This document shows positions 34,366 through 46,485 of a DNA stretch of 62,418 bases, piece by piece (the first letter of the stretch is position 1; every line of letters begins with the position of its first letter). The position numbers were made by a program, and so were the translations under genes. Source of the stretch: Trachelipus rathkii (lineage: Eukaryota; Arthropoda; Malacostraca; Isopoda; Trachelipodidae). A model generated the notes under the pieces. That model did not search any database and was not told where the DNA came from. It saw only the letters and a list, made by a program, of their open reading frames with translations. The stretch is taken from the NCBI GenBank assembly GCA_015478945.1, contig JABUQX010118584.1, forward strand, positions 1-62,418. The letters are read 5' to 3'.

Positions 34366-36150
34366 GTAATATAAATAAAGTCTGAAGTGAATGTTTAAAA
34401 TAGTATAAGTATATAATACAAAGTAAATAACATATATAATAAAATATTTAAGAACTATTATTATACTTGATTTGGAGAGATACATTGATCTAGTTCATAA
34501 ATCATAAGTAATAAACGGATAGTAGGTTATGTAATAAATATTGTATAATGCTTAAATGTGTAGTATAGTTTATACTACCTTAATATATTTTTAGAGAATA
34601 TGGATACTAGGTTAGACTAAGTATGTAAATATATAGGTTAGTTAAACTAGAATAAAGTTTGCTATAGCTATATACCTGGTGTATGTATGTTAGGGGTTGA
34701 AGCCGTGGGGGTCAAGACCTAATAATATATAATTTAATGGATGGGTAATTGTTATACGAATGTTGAAATGATAAAGGGGTGGGGGGGGGAGGGTGCAAAA
34801 AGAAACATATAATACCTCAGGAAGGGGAAGAACCAGAAAGGTAAGAAACTCTTTTGTCCTTTTGATCAAGATGGCGGTAATATTTCGTCTGCTTGCCGCG
34901 AAACGAGAGTACCCTCCTTTGAGAAAAAAATGTTTGAAGTTCCCCCCTGGGGGCCCCCTCAAATAGTTATACGTAAGGCTGCTGCGTTTCCGACTTAGGA
35001 AGCAAGGACGCTATCAATAATTTATAATTGGGCCTGATAGTAGCATAACGTTTAAAGTCTCTTAAAATTATAGGTAGCCGAAAAATAAATAAAGAATAAA
35101 TCCCGATGCCGGGGCGTACCAGTAACGAATTGAAAATTCTGGAAATCTACTCAGGAAACTGTAGCCCATGTATGGATTCGGAGCGTCACGCGAGCGGGAG
35201 GATGGAGATAAAATATCAACAACGGTTGTGTGAGAATGTGAATTCACATATATGTGTTTTCTTGTTCGTTTAGTAAGGTTTAGAAACACACATAGTATAA
35301 ATTAAATGAATAAGCAATTTACCTTAGCAATATCCATTTTATGAATATATATTTTTATTAGATATATAGGATTTATAAGTAAGTATATTTATATAACGAG
35401 ATATTTATAGTACGAGATATCATAATAAGATTATAAATATATATATAGATAAGTATACTAATAATAATTAAACGCCGGAGTGATTAGCTGGTCAATGAAT
35501 TTTACCTATAATAAGAATTATAGTATAATATCACCGGTCTCATTCGTCGCAGTAATAACAATGAATGTATATATATCATATTAGATGCAAAATGACTAGT
35601 AGGGGACCTAACGCGTGAACCTCACAACTACAAGCGTAAATAACTAAATAGAGACCTAGTGACGTATTACTTAACTTGTAAACGATTGAGTAGAATAAAT
35701 GTATATTAGGGTAGCTATATATACTTTATAATATAGTGTAAGAAGTGAGACCGCTCCATATTAATAGTAGTTAAGTGAATATCATATATATAGCATACCT
35801 ACAGAGTATAGTCATAACATAGCTAATCGCCGCGATATGAGCTCAGCGTTTTATCAGGTTACTCAATAATAATAGTACACATATTGATACCTCATAGGAA
35901 GTGAGAGACCACGCGAGATGCGGATGAGTATAGTAGTAAATATAATAGTAGTTTAGTATATAAGAAATGAGACGTATATATAGTAAGAATCTAGAGCTCA
36001 CTTAATATAGATAAACACGCAAGTATAAGGGTCACTAAAATAAAGGGTATGATTATATGAGAAAATAACTTGTATGACCTGATATATCATTATATATAGT
36101 ATTGACAATGCTATGTACTAAATATATATATACTGTACCAGTAAATAAGG
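34366..36150. other. Mixed AT-rich sequence, no gene recognised
   Basis: Contains a G-run (GGGGTGGGGGGGG) near 34775-34789 and many TATA-like words. Minus frames at 34690-34962 and 35068-35289 show no known motif. Confidence 0.4.
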
Positions 36151-36159
36151 GTCATTCCA

Positions 36160-36660
36160 GGAAAAATCACAGCAGAAAATGAAAAAATTTAACCATCATA
36201 TCACATATTTGGCTTTAATTTAATGTACTGGGATCTTTCATGCCCTAAAATCATTTCTCCAAATTATAGCTTTCTACAACCAATAATTTAAAAGTTCTGG
36301 GGGGTTAAAGTTTTGGGAGTTGAGCTCCACCCTATCACTTTTCGGAGACCGTAAGCTGCATCTGCAACTTCCGGTCACTCAATTTAGGGACCTACAAATT
36401 TCTTATTACCACTAAACTTGGAACCTTACCTTCTGGGAATGTCACCTCGTCGGGGAAGAGGTTTCAATTCCCTGTTTCCCCCTTTGTGTTGAACCCCTAA
36501 AGTATGGTTTTGACTATAATTAGAAGGGAAATGAATAAATAAATATGATAATAAGGTATAGCACATGTAAATAAACCTTATAAGGACTCTGAGCAAGAAT
36601 CGGTACCGGAGAAGATACCGGTGCTGGTGCATGACTCGGATCTTGAAATAATCATATAAT
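36160..36660 (-). repeat. Dispersed repeat, inverted copy of 43100-43470
   Basis: Shared landmarks in inverted orientation include TGCAACTTCC(G)GTC, CCTCGTCGGGGAAGAGGTTT against AAATCTTCTCTCCGACGAGG, GTATGGTTTTGACTATAATTAG against CTAACTATAGCCAAACCATG (short parts only quoted), and GGTACCGG..GTGCATGACT against AGTCATGCACCGGTACC. The two copies are about 6.8 kb apart and clearly diverged. The family is unknown to me. Confidence 0.8.
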
Positions 36661-37990
36661 AGGAAATGTTGGTATCTCTTTCAATATCATACCTTGTGTA
36701 CAAATAATCGTTTTAATAAAAGTAACCTTGACACACGCCTCCTTCATTAACATATTTAAAATAGAATGTTATTGGTGTAGGTAATTATGTTAAAGAGGAG
36801 GTGAAAGAGATGGTGTTAGAGTTGATATGTTAGTTGTGGTATGATATAGAGATTAAGTTAGTTAACTTTTGGTGGGTAATGTTAGATTAGTTAATGTTGA
36901 TAGGTAGGGAACTTTGCTAATAGCAATTTTTCATATGATAATGTTAGATAGGTTATGTAGTTTTGCTAGATTTTATGTTAACAGATATTGAGAAGCTAAA
37001 ATTTTATATAAGCATTTATTCGTATTTCAGTATGTCGTATAGGTTAGATTATGATAAATTTGTTAGACTTTGTTAGATATTACTATGTTAATGTTAAATT
37101 AGCAATGATATGTTATAAATATAATAGAAAAAAAGAAGCGTCATGTTTAATTTTGTTGAGTAACGTTAGATAGTTAACGTTAAAAGGTAGAAATTTTTTT
37201 TAATATTAGCACCAATTACCAGTTTAGAATTTTAGATATGTTAGGTTATGTAAAGTAATGATAGATATTGTTAGGCATGCAGAAATTGGTAAGTTAAAAC
37301 TTTGTTATGTTAGCATTTGATCGTAGTTTAGTATAATAGATAGGTTAGATTATGGTAAATTTTGTAAGGATTTTGTTAGATATTATAATAAAAAAATAAA
37401 GTGAACCGTTGCTTAAATTGAGATGTGAATATTAAATGTAAAATATATGTGTATCAGCTTTAATGAAAAATATTTAAAAATATTAGATTATGTACGATGA
37501 AAGCATTGAAATGCTAAAAGTACTAAAATACTAAAATAATATCATAAACATTCGTCTTATTCTCCGGTTTTATTATGTTCATCTCTAGAATTATAAATAC
37601 AATAAGTTATTTAGGTTATCTTTGATGAAATATTTAAATGTTTTTGATATAAATGTTAGCTTATGTAAAGTGATGTTAGATATTGCAATGTTATCAGCTA
37701 TTGGTAAGTAAAGACTTTATGTTAGCATTTACTCGTAGTTCCGAATGGTAGTTAGGTTAGAATATGATAAATCTTTGTTAGGTTTGTTCAGTATTACTAT
37801 GTTAATGTTAAATTAACATTGATATGTTATAAATATGATAGAAAGAATAGGATTAAATTACGTTTTGTAGGGCTGTGTACGATAATGTTAAATATTATTA
37901 GATTTTGTCAGGTATTATAGTGAAAATGTCATTATATCCAATAATTCAATCTCTAAATTTATAAAAGTAAAATGTCTGCACACTAAAGTA

Positions 37991-38096
<106 letters not shown>

Positions 38097-38306
38097 CATA
38101 GTTTTTAGGTTACAGCTAACAATTGTTTCTTGTTATTTTCTGAAAAGGTGGGAGGGGCGCACTATGATTGCTCAATGTTTATGTGTGACGTAGATGATAT
38201 ATATTTCACCGGTTCAATATTTAGTTCTAGTCTAACATTTGAAGTGTCCACATTTGTTTATTGGAGCTTTTTAAATCAAGCAGTGCGTTAATAATAATAC
38301 ACATAC

Positions 38307-38933
<627 letters not shown>

Positions 38934-39829
38934 GTATATGTGAGGTAAATAAAAATATTTTTATTACAGTTTGTTTGGTAGCGTAAAGTATTGTTAGAGA
39001 TTGCTATGTTAACAGCTGTTGCTAAGTTAAAAACTTTGCTATGTTAGCATTTATTCGTAGTTCAGCATGTTATATAGGTTAAATTATGATAAAATTTTGT
39101 TAGGTTTTGATATTGCTATGATAATGTTAAATTAACATTGATATGTTATAGATATGATAGAAAAGTAGGATTAGGTTAAGTTTTGCTGGGTTATGTTAGG
39201 TAATTTACCGTTGATATGCAGGGAACTTTGCTAATGTTAGGAATTTATTCATACGTAAGGTATGTTAGGTTTGTTATGAAACATTATGTTCTTAGTTCAG
39301 GTAATGTTACGTTAGCTTATTGATGACTTAAATACTTTGTTTATGTTGTTAATTATTTCTGATAATGATAAGTCAAAAATTTCAAAGTCTCTTCGTAAAT
39401 ATATGTCTAAGTAAAATCATGTTTACATGTTTGTTAATTAACTGTTAGTAAGTTAAAACTTTGTTATGTTAGCATTTATCCGTAGTTCAGTATGTTTAAT
39501 AGATTAGGTTAGGTTATGAATAAATTTTTGCTAGGGTTTGTTAAATATTCCTATGTTAATGTAAAATTAATATTGATATGATATAGATATGATAGAAAAG
39601 TAGGGCTAGGTTAAACTTTGTTTGGTAATGTTAGCTTATTTACTGTTGATATACAGGAAATTTGTTAATGTTAGCAATTTATTCATACGTAAGGTATGTT
39701 AGGTTTGTTATTATGCATTATGTTCTTAGTTCAGGTAATATTATGTTAGCTTTATTGATAAGTTTAAACTTTGTCTATGTTCATAATTAAAGATCAAAGG
39801 ATTTAGTTAAAACATAAAATGTTTTAAAT

Positions 39830-40260
39830 AAATTTTATGTTATGTACATACAAAGAACTTATTTTTATGTTGTGTTATACAAAAATGAAGTTTAAATATG
39901 ACTTTAATCAATTGATCAATAGATCATGTATGGAAAAGAGGGTCGGGGTTGGGATTTGATTTATTAATTAATTGATTTATTGATTAATTGATATTTTTTA
40001 CATTAGAAACATAAAAAGAATAAAACATTTGGTAGAAAATAAAATGTTATTAATGATTTTTATGTTTTGTCATACGAAGCACTTATTTTTATGTTATGTT
40101 TATATAAAATGCATGTTTAAATATGACTTAAAGCAATAGATCAATAGATCACGAATGGAAAAGAAAGGGTGGGGTGTAGTGTGGTGGGGTGGGGTGGGGG
40201 TGGGGTGAGATGTTTGCTTTACTGCTTTACTGTTTTACTGCTTCGAGGGTCAATAAGCAC
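39830..40260. repeat. Two copies of a GATCAATAGATCA-containing repeat
   Basis: ACTTATTTTTATGTT followed by TTTAAATATGACTT and AATAGATCA occurs at about 39850-39930 and 40078-40150. A third, more diverged copy lies at about 41808-41885. The second copy runs into TTTACTGCTTTACTG and GTCAATAAGCACATATTTTT, words shared with the palindrome family near 6655-6705. Confidence 0.7.
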
Positions 40261-40549
40261 ATATTTTTAATAAAAACAATAACAAATTTAGTAAAAACAA
40301 AATGTTTTTAAACTTTAAAAAGTAAATAAAAGTTTTAAAAAAAGAATAAATGAAAACTTTAAACAAAATATAAATTTAGAAAAATATTTTTCTAAAATAA
40401 ATAAAAACTTTAAACAAAACCAAAATATAAAATAAAACATAAAATATAAAAAACTTTAAACAAAACAGTAAATGTAAACAAACTTTTTAAATAAAGAATC
40501 TTAAACGAAATTAAACTTATTAAATAATGAAAACTTAGTAAGAAAATTG

Positions 40550-40636
40550 TAAATGTAGAATAAAAGTTATAAAATATAAAAAACTTAACAAACAAAGCAT
40601 AAATGCTTCAGCTATCAAAAGAAAATATATTAAAAT
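40550..40636. repeat. Direct duplication, copy 1 (~85 bp)
   Basis: Starts AATGTAGAATAAAAGTTATA and ends GCTATCAAAAG..AAATATATT. It is repeated essentially identically at 41089-41174. Confidence 0.9.
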
Positions 40637-40940
40637 ACAAATGTTAACCTTCGACGTTTAGAAAACGGGCCACAGATCTATGACGTTATGGAGATAAGTC
40701 ATGTGAGCTGTTAGGTTTGGTTAGGTTAAGTTATGTTAAGCTATGAAAAAGGAGAGAACTTAGGAAGAACGGTAAAGACAGAGAAGTAACGAGTCCTATA
40801 ATTAACCAACTAGATGTGCTAGGTTAGTATGTTTAGCCAGGTGGTTAGGTTTTATTACCTCGAATTAGACAATGTATTAAGATAGATGAAAAGAAAATTA
40901 GAGAGAGAGAGATAAGTAAAGAGTCGCTATAGTTAACAAG

Positions 40941-40967
40941 CTATATATATATATATATATTATTGGC

Positions 40968-41027
<60 letters not shown>

Positions 41028-41048
41028 ATATATATATATAAAAAAGAT

Positions 41049-41088
<40 letters not shown>
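40941..41088. repeat. (TA)n, nearly pure
   Basis: Clean TA tracts interrupted only by short words (TTGGCGTGC, AAAGATGG). Confidence 0.9.
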
Positions 41089-41092
<4 letters not shown>

Positions 41093-41174
41093 GTAGAATA
41101 AAAGTTATAAAATATAAAAAACTTAACAAACAAAGCATAAATGCTTCAGCTATCAAAAGGAAATATATTAAAAT
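41089..41174. repeat. Direct duplication, copy 2 (~85 bp)
   Basis: Essentially identical to 40550-40636, and it begins exactly at the end of the clean (TA)n tract. Confidence 0.9.
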
Positions 41175-41309
41175 TTATTATTTTTTTATTCATTCTACTT
41201 TTAGCCTTGAGAATGGGTAGAAGATTTGATCACCCGAAACTAGTCGGCAATAGATTTTGTAATAATAATGTTTAAGTTTGTTTTGGTCCTTTTATCTGTT
41301 GTTTTGATA

Positions 41310-41575
41310 TACATACATATATATTATTATTATTATATATAGTTATTATATATATATATATATTATTATTATTATATATTATATATATATATTATTATAT
41401 TATTATTATTATTACATATATTATTATTATATACATATATGTATATATTATTATACATACAGTATATACATATATATAAGAATATATATATAATATTACA
41501 TATATTATTACATATTATTATTATTATATACAAACATATTACATATTATTACATATACGTATTATATTGTATATG
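41310..41575. repeat. TA/TTA-rich tract
   Basis: TATTATTATTATATATA patterns with TACATA words. Confidence 0.75.
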
Positions 41576-41696
41576 TGAGAGAGTGTGTGTGTAGGTGTGC
41601 TTGTGTGTGTTAGGAAAATATGTTAAGCAAGGCTAGCCTTGGTTAGGGACAGATACACAAGTTATTGGGAATGATAGGTAGAGGCTGCGTGTGTAG

Positions 41697-41699
<3 letters not shown>

Positions 41700-41757
<58 letters not shown>
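41700..41757. repeat. (GT)n ending in (GC)n
   Basis: A pure GT run is followed by GCGCGCGCG. Confidence 0.95.
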
Positions 41758-41759
<2 letters not shown>

Positions 41760-42267
41760 AATGGAGATTTAAACTTTTCCTTTTTACTATGATATTTTAC
41801 ACAGAGAATTTATTTTTATGTTATGTTTATGCAAAATGATACTAAAATATGACGTAGATCAGTAAAATAGATCAGTAGATCACAGGTGTGAAAAAGTTTG
41901 CGGTTTTGCGGTTAGGTTGCCAGATTGCTTTAGTGTTTTACTGCTTTTGGGTCTATAAAGCACATATTTCTTTGCGTTATTAACATAAAAAGAATAATAA
42001 TTTTAGCAAAAACCTAAAATGTTTAAAAAAAAAAATTAAATAAGAAAATTTAGCATGTAAATAAAGTTTTTTAAAATAAGTAAAAATTTTAAAATAAAAA
42101 AAATAAATAAATTTTTTGAAAATTAATAAAAACTTTAAACAAAATATAAATGTAAAACAAAACTTATAAAATAGTAAAAACTTAAACAAAAATGTAAATG
42201 TAAAATAAAACTTATAATATAATATAATATAACATAATAAAGACTTAAAACAAAGCAGCAAATACGA

Positions 42268-42271
<4 letters not shown>

Positions 42272-42307
<36 letters not shown>
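42272..42307. repeat. (GT)n microsatellite
   Basis: Pure GT run, followed by GTTAGGTTAGGTTTAGTTAGG words. Confidence 0.95.
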
Positions 42308-42309
<2 letters not shown>

Positions 42310-42639
42310 TGCTAGGATAGAATGTTGAGTTAGGTTAGGTTTAGTTAGGCTAAATTAGACAATGTATTAAGAAAGATATGTTGAAAGAAAGATAGTTAGA
42401 GAACTATAAAGAAAGTGTCCATATAATTTAAAGCTTGATGTGCTAGGTTGGTATGTTAAGTCTGGTTAGGTTAGGAAATACTAAGTTAAACAATGAATTG
42501 TGAAAGATAAGTGTAAATAGTGGTGGTTAGAGAGCAATAAAGAAAGTGGCCATATAATTAATAAGCTATTTGTGTTAGGATCCATATATTATGCAACAAT
42601 TGCATCTTTTGTATGTAATTATTTGTTATTAGCTGAATT

Positions 42640-43470
42640 TCCCACTAAAATTTCATTTTAAGGGTAAAACCACATATTTGGGGTTCGGCCCAATATGTGA
42701 GGGTATTGCCGTTTCTGATTCCAATGGTATCATCATTCTTCCTCCATCTTCCTTTATTAAGAACCCTGTGCGCTTTCCTTTTTATCTTCTTTTTTCTTCT
42801 GGGACCTTTTCCCGGAGGTGCTCAAGCTCCCTGTAGGAACTTGAAACCCTCAAAAACATATAAATGATACCTCACTTGCCCTATTACGTTTATTTCAAGA
42901 TACAGCTTCGGCTCCGTCTCCGACTCTGTGTTCCGACTCCGGCTTCTGATTCCTCACAGAAACTTCCGTATTCCTTTATGAGGGTACTCTATGCGTCTGC
43001 CTTTTTACTTCTTTTTCTTCAGGACCCCCACCCGGAGGTGTTCAGACAACTCAGAGGGATCTGAAACCCTCAATCGGCTTCCACGGGTTCAAAAACATAT
43101 AAAATGATACCAACATTTATTTTTTTGTGTTTATTTCAAGATCCAAGTCATGCACCGGTACCGGTACCAATTCTTATTAAGAGTCCTTCTAAGGATTATT
43201 TACATGGGCCATGCCCTATTCTCATATTTATTTATTTATTTTCCTCCTAACTATAGCCAAACCATGCTTTGGGAGCTCAGCACCTCTTTCGAGGGGGTGC
43301 AGGGACTTGAAATCTTCTCTCCGACGAGGTGACGTCACCAGAAGGTGAAGTGCCAAGTTTGGTGGTGATACGATATATCTAAGTCCCCTAAATTGAAGGA
43401 CCGGAAGTTGTAGATGCAACTTCCCGTCTCCGAAAAATCTCCGATCGTGCCCCCTACAATACTGAAGCGA
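42640..43470 (+). repeat. Three tandem related units of a dispersed repeat
   Basis: Units at about 42640-42885, 42886-43130 and 43131-43470 share TTTATTTCAAGAT, a ...CTTTATTA/GAGGGTAC.. segment, a CCCGGAGGTG(T/C)TCA-type segment and GAAACCCTCAA. Unit 2 carries CTCCGTCTCCGACTC-type words. Unit 3 is the one found inverted at 36160-36660. The open frames in them do not match any family I know. Confidence 0.7.
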
Positions 43471-43497
43471 TGAAATAGCTTATAAATGCTCAGAAGG

Positions 43498-43499
<2 letters not shown>

Positions 43500-43543
<44 letters not shown>

Positions 43544-43690
43544 TACTTACTATATATTATATATTATTTCTAATACTATATATATATATTATTATATATA
43601 TATACTATATATATATATATATTATATAATATACTATAATATTATATAATGGAAATATACTTATATAATATATATATATATATATATCAG
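43500..43690. repeat. (TA)n, clean then irregular
   Basis: A pure TA run at 43500-43533 is followed by a broken tract. Confidence 0.85.
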
Positions 43691-44170
43691 AGTAATTGAA
43701 TTGAAAGATTTTAGCCGGAGTATGAAGTGGGTAGGAAGTGGAAGTTGGAAGTCTCGAAGTGTAATGAAGACTTAATCGAAAAAAACTGTCATTGTATAGT
43801 GAGTTAATCCAGTCAGATGGAATTTACTTTTTAAATTATTTTATTTATTTATTATTTTTTTTTAAGTAATTGTATCTAGAGAAAAAGGCCTCAATTTTTT
43901 TATATAAAAAAAACTTTTAAAGACTACTTTGTTGTACAGCATTAATATTTAGTCATGTATATTCTAAATATACATAAATGCTTAAAAAATCAAGCATGGT
44001 TTATACTTATAATAACTATTTGTGAGATATTAACCCTCCAATTAACCACTTTTATTTTATTTTTCATTTATTTTCTTTTAAAATTTTGATATGTTAGAGA
44101 TTAAAAGCTTTACTCAACATTTTAAGATCTACTTCAGAAGATTTTACTCCAGAAATCGTATCAAAAGAAC
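43691..44170. other. AT-rich sequence, nothing recognised
   Basis: No coding frame, repeat or RNA recognised. Confidence 0.4.
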
Positions 44171-44172
44171 AA

Positions 44173-44191
44173 GTGTGTGTGTGTGTGTATG

Positions 44192-44246
<55 letters not shown>
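44173..44246. repeat. (TG)n microsatellite
   Basis: Nearly pure TG run of about 74 bp. The Val/Cys frame over it is an artefact. Confidence 0.95.
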
Positions 44247-44247
<1 letters not shown>

Positions 44248-44424
44248 ATTAGAGTCTTGATGATCAATTTTTCTTGGAGGATATTTGGTATGAAATCACA
44301 AAAAGAACTTCATATGAAGTATGAAACATTAATGAAACTGCAGTTGTTTGTTTGTCTGAATGAAGCAGGACTGCGGAATCGCTTTTTATAGCTGCTCTTA
44401 CTCCTGCTCTATCATTTTAAAATA

Positions 44425-44705
44425 CCCGGCTACGTTACCGTCTCCGACAACGGCTCCGACACCAGCTCCGACACCGGCTCCGACACCGGTTCGGACACGG
44501 GATCTGCAATTTTTTAATTTGTCATGCCCATTATTTTAAAATTATGCTGCTCGTGTCATGCTCTGGCTATGAACCTCTTTATTTTATTGCAAAAATTATT
44601 TGTTTTAATCCGACACCTGCTCATGCCAAAATTTTTCTTTGTTCCGACTGCGATTCAGACCAACTTCAGCCCTGCTCCGGCTCCGGCTCAGTCGCCATTG
44701 ACTGC
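44425..44705. repeat. CCGACN/CTCCGA hexamer cluster
   Basis: CGGCTCCGACACCGGCTCC-like words recur near 44443-44500 and again near 44640-44695. Related words occur at 42905-42955 and 59625-59785, so this is a dispersed hexamer family. Confidence 0.65.
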
Positions 44706-44794
44706 AGGGACGTTATTTCGCCTCAGTTTGTGAGATTCACTCTTACAAGCATAAAAAAAAGTAAAAAAACTAAAAATGAAAAGCGTAAAACTGT

Positions 44795-44970
44795 ATATAT
44801 AATATATATATATATATACTATAATATATATATAACATATATATATATAATATATAATATATATATATATATTATATATATAATATTATATATATATATA
44901 TAATATATATATCATATATTATATATATATATATTATATACTATGATATAATAATATAGATATATATATT
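44795..44970. repeat. Irregular (TA)n
   Basis: TA tract with breaks. Confidence 0.8.
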
Positions 44971-45200
44971 GACATAAATAACCCTTAAGTAATTTCACAC
45001 TGCTGGGGATGTGAACCTGGGCCTAAGCAGATGTCCGCGCCTAAGTGTTGACGACCAACGCACGATGATAAAAGAAGGAGCGCGAGAAAAATGTTCCTGC
45101 AGTAAATTATACCAATCCCACCAACCAGAACCACGACAGAACTCTTCCCGTCCACACTCGCCGGGTAGGGTCAACAGAGGACACGCGCAGGTGAAATACC
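44970..45200 (-). repeat. Short element, copy A
   Basis: Begins AATAACCCTTAAGTAATTTC and contains GTGAACCTGGGCCTAAGCAG, GTTGACGACCA, GCGCGAGAAA, TTCCTGCAGTAA and GAACTCTTCCCGTC. Copies B and C share these in order. On the minus strand the family carries GGTTCAATCCC-like (B-box-like) sequence, best preserved in copy C, which suggests a tRNA-related SINE or MITE. Confidence 0.75.
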
Positions 45201-45284
45201 ATTAACCGGGAGCATACTTAATGTATGATAAAGAACAACTGGCTTACAAAATCTCATCGCACGTGTGATACACAATATATGAAA

Positions 45285-45480
45285 AATAACTTAAGTTAAC
45301 TATCACACTGCTGTTGATTGAACCTGGGCCACACTTAAGCAGATCTCCGAGAATATTCGCGTTAACGCCTGTTATGACGAACCACGCACTACAAAATGGA
45401 CTCATAAAAGGAGTGTCGCGAAGAAATGTCCTGCAGTAAGAATATACCACCACCAACACAGGAACCACGACGCCCGTGTT
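45285..45480 (-). repeat. Short element, copy B
   Basis: Same orientation as copy A: AAAATAACTTAAGTTAACTA, TTGAACCTGGGCC, AAGCAGATCTCCG, GTCCTGCAGTAAGA and AGGAACCACGACG. It abuts copy C head to head at about 45475. Confidence 0.75.
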
Positions 45481-45700
45481 TGACCCTTTACGAGCCGAGT
45501 GTGACGGGAAGAGTCCGGCGTCGTACACAGGTTCCTGTTATAGGTGTAGGTATATTACGACTGTCAATGGCATACATTTCTCGCGCTCTATCTTTCTAGT
45601 CCATCCGATGGCGATGGTCGTCAAACACTTAGGCGGACATCTGCTAGGCCCAGGTTCAATCCCACCAGTGTGAAATTACTTAAGGGGTTATTTTTCAAAA
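45475..45700 (+). repeat. Short element, copy C (inverted)
   Basis: Inverted relative to A and B. It contains GGGAAGAGTCC, AGGTTCCTGTTATAGG, TTTCTCGCGCTC, GATGGTCGTCAAACACTTAG, GCCCAGGTTCAATCCCACC (B-box-like GGTTCAATCCC) and ACTTAAGGGGTTATTTTT. Together with B it makes a hairpin-capable pair. Confidence 0.75.
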
Positions 45701-45744
45701 TACCTATCCACACCTGCGATGAATTACAATCTAAGAGTTATTTA

Positions 45745-45866
45745 ATCATATATATATAAATTATATATATATATATCATATATAAATATAATATATCATA
45801 TATATACTTAATATATATATATATAATATGTACTATATTTAATAATATACCACATAATACTAATAA

Positions 45867-45907
<41 letters not shown>

Positions 45908-46410
45908 TAATAATTATATATATATATAATAATATATAATTATATATACTATATACGTATATATATATTAATATATATAATATATATATATATATATATA
46001 ATAAATAAATATAGTATATAATATAATAATAATATATATATATATACTAATATATTATAAATACTATATTATATAATCTCAATATATATTTTATATATAT
46101 ATATATAATATAATTATATATATATATATAACTATATATATATTATATAAACTATTATAATAATTAACACTCATATCTATATATAATATATATAATTATA
46201 TATATATATACCGTTATACTATATTATATAATAATATATATACTATCCATCTCGCTTCTAAATCATTATGACTATATATATTATACTTTATAAATTATAT
46301 TATATATATATTATATATAATATATATTATATATATATATAGTATAATATATATAATATTACTATATATATATTATATAATATATATAAATATATATATT
46401 ACCGTATATT

Positions 46411-46460
<50 letters not shown>

Positions 46461-46485
46461 TATATTATATAATAATTATATATAC
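45745..46485. repeat. Long irregular (TA)n block
   Basis: A/T-only for about 740 bp except for a short CATCTCGCTTC insert near 46247. Confidence 0.9.

Noticed and set aside
41700..41757. Z-DNA-forming regulatory element
   Set aside because: (GT)n followed by GCGCGCGCG could adopt Z-DNA, but nothing around it indicates a gene or promoter, so it is listed only as a microsatellite.
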